This document shows positions 16,311 through 25,226 of a DNA stretch of 52,512 nucleotides, piece after piece. Location: positions 1 to 52,512 of the forward strand of contig JANDLT010000037.1 in assembly GCA_024330265.1 (NCBI GenBank). The letters run 5' to 3'. The stretch comes from Pyrinomonadaceae bacterium MAG19_C2-C3. Lineage in GTDB: Bacteria > Acidobacteriota > Blastocatellia > Pyrinomonadales > Pyrinomonadaceae. Each line of letters starts with the position of its first letter. Within the stretch, counting starts at the first letter, position 1. The notes under the pieces are model-generated. The model saw only the letters and a program-made list of their open reading frames with translations, did not search any database and was not told the DNA's origin. The position numbers and the translations under genes are program-made.

Positions 16311-16441
16311 GTTAGGCAAACACAAAATTCAATTCAACGACTTACAACCGCCGGTTCAACATCAAGCGTTACGCTGGCATAGCTTTTGAATCAGCGTCGC
16401 TCACAATTGTTAGAAAGTTTCATCTCGTGAGGCATAAAGCG

Positions 16442-17389
16442 ATGTCGGCAGCTACGAACACAATCGAAGGAACGTCGGCGCATTCACAGTTCACCACGCC
16501 AACCACAACGCACTTCGGAGACGACTCCGCGTTGCATCATTCCCATCATCGTCAACAGGTTGATGAAGCGGGCAGCGGCGAAGAAGCAATAGGCGCGAGC
16601 GATAGCGTAAAAGCAGAAACCGATTTAGTCGTTTCCAAGTCGGGCAGGGTAGAACACATCGTTGACTACTGTGCCGACCCGGAGCAGGCGATAACGAACT
16701 ACCGCCTTATCGGAGTCGCAGGACTGATGACGGTTGTCATTCTCATTCAGTCCGCGTTCTGCTTCGCGCTTTACCTGCGCCGTCCGGATCGCATCGTGGT
16801 TGACCGCACACAAGGCGGCGACCGCGTGGTTGTGATGAACGACCGCGAGTACGGTTTGACGGACGGGGTTGAGTTCAGCAAAGACGCGCCGACAGCGGGC
16901 GACAAGAAATATCTCGCCGCGCGATACCTTGAATTGCTCTACGGCAATAACCCGGATGCAAGAGACAAGCAGCTTGAGCAAGCGATACGTTTGATGACTC
17001 CCGTCAACGGACGCAAGTTCTTCAACTACCTGCGCGACAACCACATCCTCGAACAACAAGCGCAAGAGAGCTGGCAAGCCGTCTGGACTCCGCAATCAAT
17101 CTCGGTTGACGCAAACGACCCATTCACGGTGCGCGCCATCGGCTTGCAAAAACTTACGCGCGTGGTGGGCGGCGCATCAGTTGAAGAAACGCGCCAACTG
17201 AACGTAGTAGTCAAATTGAGCCGCGATCAATTAGGGCGCGACGACCGTAACCTACGCACCAGCTACCTCGTTGATTGGTTCGATTGGGGCGAACTGCGCG
17301 ACCCTCACTCAGCGCATAATACCAACACTTCTATTGATGCCGCGCAAGGCACACGCGCTACACGGGGCAGCATCCGCTCTGGCACTTAA
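16442..17389 (+). CDS. VirB8/TrbF-like T4SS core protein
   Basis: The protein is 315 aa from ATG 16442, with gtgagg upstream (a GTG at 16427 is the alternative). A long polar, His-rich cytoplasmic head of about 100 residues precedes one membrane helix (LIGVAGLMTVVILIQSAFCFALYL). The periplasmic domain has VirB8/TrbF features: YLAARYLELLYGNNPDARDK, INGRKFFNYL-like VNGRKFFNYLRDN, and a C-terminal sheet with RTSYLVDWFDWGEL. VirB8 nucleates the inner-membrane complex. The head is longer than in Agrobacterium VirB8. The gene order B8-B9-B10 follows. Confidence 0.75.
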   Translation: MSAATNTIEGTSAHSQFTTPTTTHFGDDSALHHSHHRQQVDEAGSGEEAIGASDSVKAETDLVVSKSGRVEHIVDYCADPEQAITNYRLIGVAGLMTVVILIQSAFCFALYLRRPDRIVVDRTQGGDRVVVMNDREYGLTDGVEFSKDAPTAGDKKYLAARYLELLYGNNPDARDKQLEQAIRLMTPVNGRKFFNYLRDNHILEQQAQESWQAVWTPQSISVDANDPFTVRAIGLQKLTRVVGGASVEETRQLNVVVKLSRDQLGRDDRNLRTSYLVDWFDWGELRDPHSAHNTNTSIDAAQGTRATRGSIRSGT

Positions 17390-17452
17390 ACAAAGAAAAT
17401 TTCATTCGAGCAAATCAAGCAAGCGCGCGTCGCGCGTCTTATGGAGGAGTCT

Positions 17453-18904
17453 ATGCACCGCGCACATCGAACATCATTACCGCTTTACTGCATCACCATT
17501 CTTGTCGTTATCACTACGGCGACCCTCGCATCTGCACAAAAGCAGACGCTTACGCGGCGCGAGTTTCCAGCGGCGAATCCACTTCGCGGCGGAGGCTCGG
17601 CACAAGAAGCGGAACAGGTGACAACGAATACGCCCTTGCCCCAGACACCCCATGTGTCACTTAGAACATCGTCGCGCAGGAGAATAAATGCGCGCCGTCG
17701 CGCTATCAATCGTCGCTCGAATTCGGCGCGTAAGAGTTTCGCGATTGAGGGCGCGAGAACGAACAGGCGCATTACTCCGGTTGCGCCGGTGGCTTACGTC
17801 AACCAACCGCACGAGCCTGAATATCTTTACGGTCAAGCGCAAGTCACCGTGCGCGGCAATGAAGACCCGATCATCCGGCTTGGACTCGCGCAACACGGTC
17901 CGACGGTCGTTGAACTTCCGGCATCGGATAACTTCTTCGCGGTGCATCCGGGCGGCTCATTCCTTGTCACTTACGATCAGTCGCCGACACTCGCCACAGA
18001 TCACTATCTCGTGTTTCGCGCCGGAAAAGATTTTGTCGTTCCACCCGCCGACGCGCGCCGACCGGCAGAGCCGCTCGCTTCCGTTTCGGTGCAGATGCAG
18101 TCAGGCATGTTCGTGACGTTTCTCTTTTATCCGGTGCGCGATATTTCACGCATGGCTCATCGCTGCATCGTGATGTATTCGCGTGAGGAGATTATCGCCG
18201 CGCGCCGTGCTGCCGGACTCGCCGTCAACCTCAACGGCAAAGACCCGCAGAACGTCACACCGCAGAATGCGTCTTTGCGTGTGACGGCGGATGCGAACGC
18301 TCCCGCGCCTTCTGCAAGCGCGTCCGACAAGAGCGGCGATGAGATTGTCGCGGCAGGGGGCATTGTCGCCGAAACTCAACCGGCGCGATTGATTCTCGTT
18401 AGCGGAAGCGACGTTAGCGGAGCGAACGAGCGGCGACGACGCGGCAAACGTAAGCCCGACTTGGTGAAGGAAGCGCGCCGCGCTCTGAAAGCCGCGCTCG
18501 CTGCGCCGCAACGCTTCACGAATTGGGACGCTGCAACGCACGGGCTAACACTTGCGGCACTCGCGCCCGTTGATCTCGATGACCGCTATCGGCTCACGGT
18601 GATCGCGGTGCGTAACATTTCGACAAACGGCTTACGTCTTGTTGACGGTCAACCCGACCTCGACTTGGAAACGCTTGATGATGGCACGCGCCCGGTTCAA
18701 GTGCAGCCGATAACCAAGATTCACGTTGAAACTACTTCGCTCGGCGGCAGCATTCCGGCAGGCGCAACCGCCTACTACGCTCTTATCTATGAAATGCCGA
18801 CGCTCGGCGCAAAGCAAAGGTTGAGATTGTCGGTCGCGCAACGCGAAGCCGCCGATGAGCCTGCGGCGACAAACATTTCGGCGGCTAATGCGTCGTCAAG
18901 GTAA
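17453..18904 (+). CDS. VirB9/TrbG-like outer-membrane complex protein (extended)
   Basis: The protein is 483 aa from the ATG at 17453 behind ggaggagt. It has a signal peptide (LPLYCITILVVITTATLASAQ). It then has an unusual Arg-rich stretch (RRRINARRRAINRRSNSARK, residues about 75-95), which is odd for a periplasmic protein. A VirB9-like beta-domain follows: VVELPASDNFFAVHPGG, HYLVFRAGKDFVV, SVQMQSGMFVTFLFYPV. The C-terminal part (RYRLTVIAVRNISTNGLRL and on) is a second beta domain that would contact VirB10 and the outer membrane. It is nearly 200 residues longer than typical VirB9. Gene order supports the call more than sequence does. Confidence 0.65.
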   Translation: MHRAHRTSLPLYCITILVVITTATLASAQKQTLTRREFPAANPLRGGGSAQEAEQVTTNTPLPQTPHVSLRTSSRRRINARRRAINRRSNSARKSFAIEGARTNRRITPVAPVAYVNQPHEPEYLYGQAQVTVRGNEDPIIRLGLAQHGPTVVELPASDNFFAVHPGGSFLVTYDQSPTLATDHYLVFRAGKDFVVPPADARRPAEPLASVSVQMQSGMFVTFLFYPVRDISRMAHRCIVMYSREEIIAARRAAGLAVNLNGKDPQNVTPQNASLRVTADANAPAPSASASDKSGDEIVAAGGIVAETQPARLILVSGSDVSGANERRRRGKRKPDLVKEARRALKAALAAPQRFTNWDAATHGLTLAALAPVDLDDRYRLTVIAVRNISTNGLRLVDGQPDLDLETLDDGTRPVQVQPITKIHVETTSLGGSIPAGATAYYALIYEMPTLGAKQRLRLSVAQREAADEPAATNISAANASSR

Positions 18905-18961
18905 GTACCGGCGGGCAAATGAAAAAGATGTCGTGGTCGGGTGAGGTTGATGGAGGTCGCA

Positions 18962-19666
18962 ATGATTAACAACAGCAACAACGGACACCACCAAAACGGT
19001 AATGGTCATAAGTCAAACGGGTTATCACGGATGAACGTCGAAACGAAAGAAAGAGATGTGAGCGACGGCGACAAGATAACTGCTGAAGAATTAAATCGCG
19101 CAGCGTTCTCGAAACCCGGAAGCGACACGACTGATGCGAGTGAATTTTATGAAACCAATATCTTGCTTGATGACACTGATGATACGGAAGCTGAGTTGCT
19201 CGATGATCGGGATGATCCTGCAAGGCATGATTTCAAGCGAAGCGGCGAGCGGCGCGGACGCCTGCGGCGCATCATTGTCAGTCTGCTAATCGTATGCGTG
19301 TTGCTAATCGTCTCCGCGTTGGCGATGTATTTCTGGCTAATGGGTGGCACACAGCAAGGCGATATGTCGTTGCGCGTGCAAACGAACGGTGCGGCGGACG
19401 GAAGAAGCGAAGAAAACGCGGGGGCGTTGACCGCCGAAGAAATCAACCGCGCCATGAACAATCCGCCGGAGTCGAGCAATCAACCTTCGCTCTCGGAAAA
19501 TACTTTGAATGGCAGCGTTCCTCTCACGGCGCGTCCGCCAATTGACAGCTATTCAACGACCTACAATGCGCCGCTGCAGAACCTCAAGCGCAAACCGCAA
19601 CAAATCAAAATCAATCCGCACAATCTCAAACAGCGGCAGAGCGCGTTACTTCAAGCACAGGAATAA
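18962..19666 (+). CDS. VirB10/TrbI N-terminal part (membrane anchor and linker), frame-broken
   Basis: The fragment is 234 aa from the ATG at 18962 with tggaggtc upstream. It has an acidic cytoplasmic tail, an Arg-rich stop (RRGRLRRI), one membrane helix (IIVSLLIVCVLLIVSALAMYF) and a periplasmic Pro/Gln/Asn-rich linker, which is the front half of VirB10. The motif TAEELNRA in the cytoplasmic tail reappears as TAEEINRA just after the membrane, an odd cross-membrane repeat. The frame ends at TAA 19664. The VirB10 core lies in the -1 frame and is open from 19546, so the two halves overlap by 120 bp of linker-like coding in both frames. A one-base deletion or a sequencing error best explains the split. 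Confidence 0.7.
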   Translation: MINNSNNGHHQNGNGHKSNGLSRMNVETKERDVSDGDKITAEELNRAAFSKPGSDTTDASEFYETNILLDDTDDTEAELLDDRDDPARHDFKRSGERRGRLRRIIVSLLIVCVLLIVSALAMYFWLMGGTQQGDMSLRVQTNGAADGRSEENAGALTAEEINRAMNNPPESSNQPSLSENTLNGSVPLTARPPIDSYSTTYNAPLQNLKRKPQQIKINPHNLKQRQSALLQAQE

Positions 19667-19707
19667 ATGAAAGCGTCAACCAGCAACCAACGGCTAACGA
19701 GTCGGGT

Positions 19708-20634
19708 GTGAATCCTGAACGCTCGATTCGTGTCAACTTCTCCGCTGCCGCGAACGAAGATAGTAGTTCCGCGGCAAATCCAACTCGCGTTAAAGACGGT
19801 ACAACTTCCAACGAAACGACGAATCAAGTTAAACCCATCAGCGATACAGCAACTGACGCTTCGCGCGTCGCCGTGCCGCCGCTCGGGACGATGTTACCGG
19901 TCAGGACGCTCGGCGCGTTCTACACCTTGCGTTCAGAGACGCTCGTGCGAATGCAACTCACGCGCGACGTGAGCGGGCGCGGCTGGTCGCTCTCGCGCGG
20001 CACGGAAATCTACGGCGAAGTGCGCGGCTCTGACTACGAAGTTGGGCGCGCGTATGTCCAACTCATTGGCTTCGTTGACAGCGAAACGAATCGCTTGGTG
20101 CGCTTGCAAGGAAATCTTTTAGGTAGCGACGGCACGCACGGCTTGCGCGGGCGTAAGCACACAATCGGCGGCGGTTGGTCACGCGCCCTGCGAACGGCTG
20201 GCGCGGGCGCACTCGATGCTTTGAGCGCGATTTCCGGCGGCATTGGTCGCCGTCCCGTCCGTATCGGCGACGTGTACGGCTACGGTGCGTCGCACGCAAG
20301 CAGTCCGCTCTTGGCGGAAATTAACGGCATGACGTACCGCAACAATCGCGCGGGCTTTGTTGAAGTTCCGGCAAATTCCGCCGGGTACGTTTTCGTGATG
20401 CAGATGCCGCGCGAAGCCGAAAGCGTGGACGCGCTCGCAAATCTTTCGCCGACGAATTTAGAGCGCATCTCCAATGCTGCATCGCCGCGTGTCGGCAACG
20501 CGCAGTTGAGCGATGAACAAGTGGCGATGCTGATGACGACAGGAACGCCCGAACAGATTCGTCTCGCGCTTCCGCGCTTGTCGCCGGAGATGCGCCGCGT
20601 TGCACAATCCGTGCTGGCTTCATCGGGAAAGTAA
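19708..20634 (+). CDS. VirB10/TrbI C-terminal beta-barrel domain, frame-broken
   Basis: The fragment is 308 aa if read from GTG 19708, but the same frame is open back to 19546 and gives a Gln/Ala/Thr-rich linker (AAAEPQAQTATNQNQSA, then TAAERVTSSTGINESVNQQ). It contains the VirB10 core: LPVRTLGAFYTLRSETLVR, GWSLSRGTEIYGEVRGS, RAYVQLIGFVDSETNRLV, and the antenna-like helices LRTAGAGALDALSAISGG, ending in a Leu/Met/Ala-rich tail. It has no signal peptide or membrane helix of its own, so a separate protein from 19708 would stay in the cytosol. It is therefore probably meant to be joined to the preceding fragment. VirB10 spans both membranes and gates the channel. Confidence 0.72.
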   Translation: MNPERSIRVNFSAAANEDSSSAANPTRVKDGTTSNETTNQVKPISDTATDASRVAVPPLGTMLPVRTLGAFYTLRSETLVRMQLTRDVSGRGWSLSRGTEIYGEVRGSDYEVGRAYVQLIGFVDSETNRLVRLQGNLLGSDGTHGLRGRKHTIGGGWSRALRTAGAGALDALSAISGGIGRRPVRIGDVYGYGASHASSPLLAEINGMTYRNNRAGFVEVPANSAGYVFVMQMPREAESVDALANLSPTNLERISNAASPRVGNAQLSDEQVAMLMTTGTPEQIRLALPRLSPEMRRVAQSVLASSGK

Positions 20635-20647
20635 GGAGAGGTCGAAG

Positions 20648-21703
20648 ATGATTCCGCCGCCGAATCCACAGCTACCCTCAATCAATCCGCGCACGCTGTT
20701 ACACGAAGGCGGCGCGGGTGCTTTAGCAGAAGCGTTAGCGTCAACTGGCTACATGATTCAACGGCAGTTACTGAACGACTTGGCGCAGTCTCTCCGTAGC
20801 GGCAAGCCTCTGCTTATCGAAGGGGAAGCCGGAGCAGGCAAGACCGCCGCCGCGTATGCCTTGCAGCAAGCCTGCAATCTGACGCTCTTTCCCTTGCAGG
20901 GCATGGCGGAACTCAGACTCGCCGACATTCTTTATGAGTGGGACAAGGAAGCGCAGAACCAATCGGTGATTCAGTCTGTTTCATCCGGTGCTAAGACGCT
21001 CGAAGAAGCACAAGGTGGGCAGTTCGGTTTGCCCTTCTTGCAACTTGGCGAAGCCCTCCACGCTTACCACTGGGCGGCGATGACCGGGTGCATCCCGCTA
21101 TTTCTTTTCGATGAAGTGGACAAGCTGCCGGAGCATTTACAAGACATGCTTTTGCAACTCTGTGAACAGGGCTACGCGCATGTCCCGCGCTACGATAAAC
21201 CTATCGGCATCTACAACCCGGAAACGGGAGCGTCAGACCGCTCGCGTCACCCCGTCGTTATCTTCACTTCCAACAACTTGCGCCACAAACTCTCCGAACC
21301 ATTTCGCTCGCGCTGTTATTACTCATGGCTTGATTGTCCGACTCCCGGCGAAGAAGTAAAGATTTTGCATAAACGTGTGCCGGACGCTTCGCCGCAACTC
21401 GTCGCATCGGTCGTCAAGATTAACGATTGCATCAAGATGATTCCCGGCGTGCAGAAAAAGCCGGGCTTGCGCGAGTTAATTGATCTGCTCGCCGCGCTTC
21501 ACCGCGATCAGGTGCGCGTTGTCACCGAAGATGTGCTGCATGGTTACATTGGATATTTGGCAAAACAGAAAAGCCACCTCAAAAGTTTGCGTGAAGCTCT
21601 GGCGCGCGTTGAGCGACATTTGGAACTCCAACACCGGCAGATTGATTGGTGGGTCGCGGAAGCGTTTGCGACGGGCAGAGGGACATTGGAGCGCGCGGCA
21701 TGA
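20648..21703 (+). CDS. MoxR-type AAA+ ATPase within the T4SS operon
   Basis: The protein is 351 aa from the ATG at 20648 behind aaggagagg. Walker A is GEAGAGKT (residues 59-66), Walker B is PLFLFDEVDK (about 149-158), and sensor 1 is VVIFTSNN. The arginine-finger region is FRSRCYY. The order and the helical C-terminus match MoxR/RavA-like AAA+ ATPases, which act as chaperone-like remodelers. It occupies the operon place where VirB11, the third classical T4SS ATPase, might be expected, but it has no VirB11 (GspE-like) Asp or His boxes. Its stop overlaps the next gene's ATG. Its role in transfer is unknown; assembling or remodelling the channel is an inference. Confidence 0.82.
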   Translation: MIPPPNPQLPSINPRTLLHEGGAGALAEALASTGYMIQRQLLNDLAQSLRSGKPLLIEGEAGAGKTAAAYALQQACNLTLFPLQGMAELRLADILYEWDKEAQNQSVIQSVSSGAKTLEEAQGGQFGLPFLQLGEALHAYHWAAMTGCIPLFLFDEVDKLPEHLQDMLLQLCEQGYAHVPRYDKPIGIYNPETGASDRSRHPVVIFTSNNLRHKLSEPFRSRCYYSWLDCPTPGEEVKILHKRVPDASPQLVASVVKINDCIKMIPGVQKKPGLRELIDLLAALHRDQVRVVTEDVLHGYIGYLAKQKSHLKSLREALARVERHLELQHRQIDWWVAEAFATGRGTLERAA

Positions 21704-22458
21704 AACCCCGAAGGGAAAGAAGTCAGAAATCATTTACAGTCGCAGAGCGCAAAGCACTATCGCCGATGTTTGTCGTCGGCGCGGTCGCCATCGGCGCGTT
21801 ATTTCTGTTATCCAGCGCGAACTACATCAGCCGCTCTCTCGTTGCGCGATTAGACCCAAACATCTCTATCGAAGCGAATGGAGAAGATCAGGCGAGGAAA
21901 AGTATTAAGCGTCAAGACGCGGCTGCCGGAACGGATGCTATTTTTGATGGAGAAGTGTATCGCACCGAAGGACGCCTGCGCGAAGCCGCCGCCCTCGCCG
22001 TAGCGACGAGTTTGGCAGGAGTCGGCGCGATTACCGAACACCGTCCGGTGCGTTCTGTCACTGAACTAATTGATGATGTGATGAAGCGCAATCTGTTGCC
22101 GCCGGGACTCGTGCCGCTCAAAGGTCAAGCGGCGTTCGCCGCACAACACGGGACGCTTTACGTTCGCTTCAGACCGCAGCCATTCGGCGTTGAAATTCTC
22201 TCGCTGCCGCGCGAGCGTCTTGACGGAGCGTGTTTGCTGCTGCGCGTACCGGACGGAAATCAAGCGAGGGATGATTTCCCTCTTCGCTACTTTCAGGCGA
22301 TGAAACTCGACGGCGTGCCTGTTCCACCGCCATTCGTGTTGGATTCAGAAGTTCTATCGCTCGGATGGACTGTTGAAACGATGCGTACTGCCAGAGTGCC
22401 GAAGCCGGACGAACAATCTCTCATCGCATGGCTGCGCCAAATGAACGAGCAGCGTTGA
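21700..22458 (+). CDS. Unknown single-pass membrane protein coupled to the MoxR ATPase
   Basis: The 252-aa protein begins at an ATG overlapping the MoxR stop (ATGA). It has a basic head, a membrane helix (MFVVGAVAIGALFLLSSANYI), and a periplasmic domain of about 200 residues rich in short strands. I do not recognise it. MoxR ATPases are commonly paired with a membrane or von Willebrand-factor-like partner, but no MIDAS motif (DxSxS) is visible here. Tight coupling suggests that the two products act together, perhaps as a membrane adaptor between the ATPase and the channel. SAF-like or pilus-assembly proteins are alternatives I cannot test by eye. Confidence 0.55.
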   Translation: MKPRRERSQKSFTVAERKALSPMFVVGAVAIGALFLLSSANYISRSLVARLDPNISIEANGEDQARKSIKRQDAAAGTDAIFDGEVYRTEGRLREAAALAVATSLAGVGAITEHRPVRSVTELIDDVMKRNLLPPGLVPLKGQAAFAAQHGTLYVRFRPQPFGVEILSLPRERLDGACLLLRVPDGNQARDDFPLRYFQAMKLDGVPVPPPFVLDSEVLSLGWTVETMRTARVPKPDEQSLIAWLRQMNEQR

Positions 22459-22531
22459 AATATGAATCTGATGCGATTGTCACTCGCATCCTTATTGTTA
22501 AAAACGAATTTTTCAATAACTCTCCAAGCCA

Positions 22532-24574
22532 GTGTCATTCACGAATCGCATCGAACGCTTCGATGCCGACTACGGCATCCCACGCCGCGCCGACGAAGCG
22601 TACTTGCCCGCATACCACGCGTTCCTGCGCTGCTCGCAAGACGCGGTACAGATCGGCGTGCTTCTCTTATTGGGCGCGCTGTCAAGCATTTGTTTGTGGC
22701 AAGTCGCCGGCTATTTTCAAGCCGGTTTCATCGCCAGCTTGATCTATGCGGTCTTCATCGCGCTTGTTATCGGCGTTGCGTTCGCGGAAGCCGGTCAAGT
22801 CTTCCTGCCTTACTACCGCTTCAATCAATTGCTGACGTATGGCACAGCAAACTGGGCTTCGCCCGTTCACTTAGAAGGGGCGGGATTCGCGCGTCCTGTG
22901 AATCAACCTCTCAAGCAAGGAGAACTGCAACTAGGCAAAATCCCGCGTGCGTTGCGCTCTGCTTATAGCTTCGTGCTGCCTTCCAAGACGGTTCTTGGCT
23001 CGCTCATCTTCTTCGGACCGCCCGGCGCGGGTAAGTCCGTGCTGTTAATGAATTACTTGCGGATGTGGTCGCAAAACGGCAAGGGCGGCTCGGCGGTGAT
23101 ACTCGACCCGAAAGGTGAACTCTACGAATACTGCGCCCGCTACTTCCGCAAAGTTTATCGGCTCGACTTTCAGAATCCGGCGTGTAGTGACCGATGGAAT
23201 TTTATCCCTAATTGCAAAGGCAGCAAAGAGTACGCGCACGCAATGGCTTCGATTATGTTGGGAATTGAAGGCACGAAGTATGTCGGCACAGACCCTTTCT
23301 GGCAGGAAGCAGAGTTAGCGTTGCTAACCGCGATTCTGCTGTATCTTCCGACCATCGTTGACCATCCGACGCCGCCGATGATTCACGAATTCATCGCCCT
23401 GCGGTCGTTCGAGCAGTTATGCTCTGAGCTTGAAGGCTCGGAAAATTATGATGTCAACGTGCAGTGGGGAACTTTCAACAAAGCACCGGAGGCGACACGC
23501 GGCAGCGTCTTCACCGGTCTTGCCGCGAAGATCAACCCGTTCACGATTGACGCGGCGAAGGCGGTGACGGCGACGATTCGCGCGCGTGAATACAAAGCGG
23601 GCGCACGCTACATTGACTTCGAGGAACTACGAGAAGAGGGTGTTGCCATCTTCGTCGTCATTCCCGAAGGTGCGGCATCACGCTACAAGACTCCGCTCAT
23701 GACGTTTTTAGGTCAGGCGGTCGAGACTTTGCGCGAGTCCGTAGTCACCGAAAACACAACTCCCGTACTGTTCGTCTGCGACGAAGCGGCACACATTCCG
23801 ATTGTGAACTTGAAAGAGATCGCGGGTGTTGGGCGCGGGCGCAAATTCGCCGTCGCGCTCTTTTATCAAAATATGTCGCAAGGCTATGACATGTACGGCG
23901 AATATGGATTCAACGCCATCTTAGGTTCAATCACGACTAAAACTTTTTTGCCGGGTTGCGACGATGTGACGGCGACTTATGCCGCGCGCCTCGCCGGACA
24001 AACGACCGTTTGGGGACACACCTTCGACGACGCTCCGGGAACGCAGTACGACAAGACACGCACGACGGAAGCCGCGCGCTCGTTAATTGACCCATCGGAA
24101 GTCCGTCAACTCCTGAAGCACAAACAAGCGATTACCATCACCGAAACGATGCCGCCGGTGAAATGGACTTTCCCCAAGTCTGCCAAGACCGGAGCGCGCT
24201 TGATGCCGCAAGAGTACGGTCGCCCGCGCATCTTCAACTTCCTCGAAGCCGAACAACACACAACTGAAAGGCGCAACAAAGGTGGCGCGCTTCAAATTGC
24301 GACGCACAAAGAGGAAAAAGCATTGAGCGAAACGGACAAGAAAGATGTGCCGGACAAAGCGCGTCTGTCATCCGCTTCAACCGCAATCGTCTCGCATGAA
24401 GCTGCGAAGCCGGAAGCCGCACAGAGCAGGAAAACAATCACGCTGACGAGAACCGTGACGGACGAACAAGTTTTAGAAACCGCTGTCCGCAAAGGCATGG
24501 ATCAACTCTCTGCAACCGTTGCCGCGCGCCGCGACCGCACCGAGAAATTCCTTAATCAAACCGCGTCGCAATAA
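22532..24574 (+). CDS. VirD4/TraG-type coupling protein (T4CP)
   Basis: The 680-aa protein has two N-terminal membrane helices (IGVLLLLGALSSICLW and GFIASLIYAVFIALVIGVAF). It then has the TraG/VirD4 ATPase domain with Walker A FFGPPGAGKSVLL (about residues 160-172), the PKGELYE segment, and Walker B VLFVCDEAAHIP near 410. A conserved IAGVGRGRKFAVALFYQNMSQ in the sensor region follows. T4CPs recognise the relaxosome and pump DNA to the T4SS. A polar C-terminal tail of about 100 residues may carry substrate recognition. The start is the GTG at 22532 without a strong ribosome-binding site, so a slightly different start is possible. Confidence 0.88.
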   Translation: MSFTNRIERFDADYGIPRRADEAYLPAYHAFLRCSQDAVQIGVLLLLGALSSICLWQVAGYFQAGFIASLIYAVFIALVIGVAFAEAGQVFLPYYRFNQLLTYGTANWASPVHLEGAGFARPVNQPLKQGELQLGKIPRALRSAYSFVLPSKTVLGSLIFFGPPGAGKSVLLMNYLRMWSQNGKGGSAVILDPKGELYEYCARYFRKVYRLDFQNPACSDRWNFIPNCKGSKEYAHAMASIMLGIEGTKYVGTDPFWQEAELALLTAILLYLPTIVDHPTPPMIHEFIALRSFEQLCSELEGSENYDVNVQWGTFNKAPEATRGSVFTGLAAKINPFTIDAAKAVTATIRAREYKAGARYIDFEELREEGVAIFVVIPEGAASRYKTPLMTFLGQAVETLRESVVTENTTPVLFVCDEAAHIPIVNLKEIAGVGRGRKFAVALFYQNMSQGYDMYGEYGFNAILGSITTKTFLPGCDDVTATYAARLAGQTTVWGHTFDDAPGTQYDKTRTTEAARSLIDPSEVRQLLKHKQAITITETMPPVKWTFPKSAKTGARLMPQEYGRPRIFNFLEAEQHTTERRNKGGALQIATHKEEKALSETDKKDVPDKARLSSASTAIVSHEAAKPEAAQSRKTITLTRTVTDEQVLETAVRKGMDQLSATVAARRDRTEKFLNQTASQ

Positions 24575-24587
24575 GAGATTCGTAAAG

Positions 24588-25181
24588 ATGAACACTCATC
24601 CCGTACAAACAGCGAAACAACCGCACGGTCGCAAGCTGAAATTCACATACGTCATCTTCGCCGTGACGATACTGCTGATGATTCTCGGCGGAATTTATAC
24701 CGCATACACGACGAGCCGCACGCGCCAAGATCAGATGCCTGTGGTCGCACTCGACACCGTAACGAAAGCATTGCGCTCCTTTCACGCGCAGACCGGACGC
24801 TTCCCGAAGAATTTCCGCGAAGTGGACGCGCGTTTGTGGAAGGGAAGCAAGGCGCAGCAAATTTCGGTGGATGGCGAATCGCTCTACTCGCCTTCAGGAA
24901 ATTATTACTACACCTTGCATACGACTAATGCGACGACCGCGTGCGTCTGGGCAATTCCGGTCGGCGTGCGCTCCGAAGAAGCCGCCACGCATTTTTGGTA
25001 CATCACGCCGTCGCAGATTGAGAGATGGATGGGACCCGCCTTGTCGCGCGAGCAAATCGGAGTCGTCAAAACCGTACCCTCCGAAGAACAACTCGCGTTG
25101 CTCGTGTTGACGAGACAAACAGCAAGCACAGGTGTCAGTCAGCCATCTTCAACCGGAGTATTTTCGATTTTTGGATTTTGA
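24588..25181 (+). CDS. Single-pass membrane protein with pseudopilin-like periplasmic segment
   Basis: The protein is 197 aa from ATG 24588, 13 bp after the VirD4 stop. It has a basic head, one membrane helix (FTYVIFAVTILLMILGGIYTAY) and a soluble part. The part VVALDTVTKALRSFHAQTG-RFPKNFREVD, followed by SPSGNYYYTLH, recalls the C-terminal domain of type II secretion major pseudopilins. There is no typical prepilin GFTLIE cleavage motif, so it is not a standard pilin. It ends the rightward transfer operon and is likely a T4SS accessory of unknown role. It converges with the acidic repeat gene only 45 bp away. Confidence 0.5.
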   Translation: MNTHPVQTAKQPHGRKLKFTYVIFAVTILLMILGGIYTAYTTSRTRQDQMPVVALDTVTKALRSFHAQTGRFPKNFREVDARLWKGSKAQQISVDGESLYSPSGNYYYTLHTTNATTACVWAIPVGVRSEEAATHFWYITPSQIERWMGPALSREQIGVVKTVPSEEQLALLVLTRQTASTGVSQPSSTGVFSIFGF

Positions 25182-25226
25182 AAGGGCGGCGTTTGAAATT
25201 ACTCGACAGGTGGTGGCGTCGCTCCG

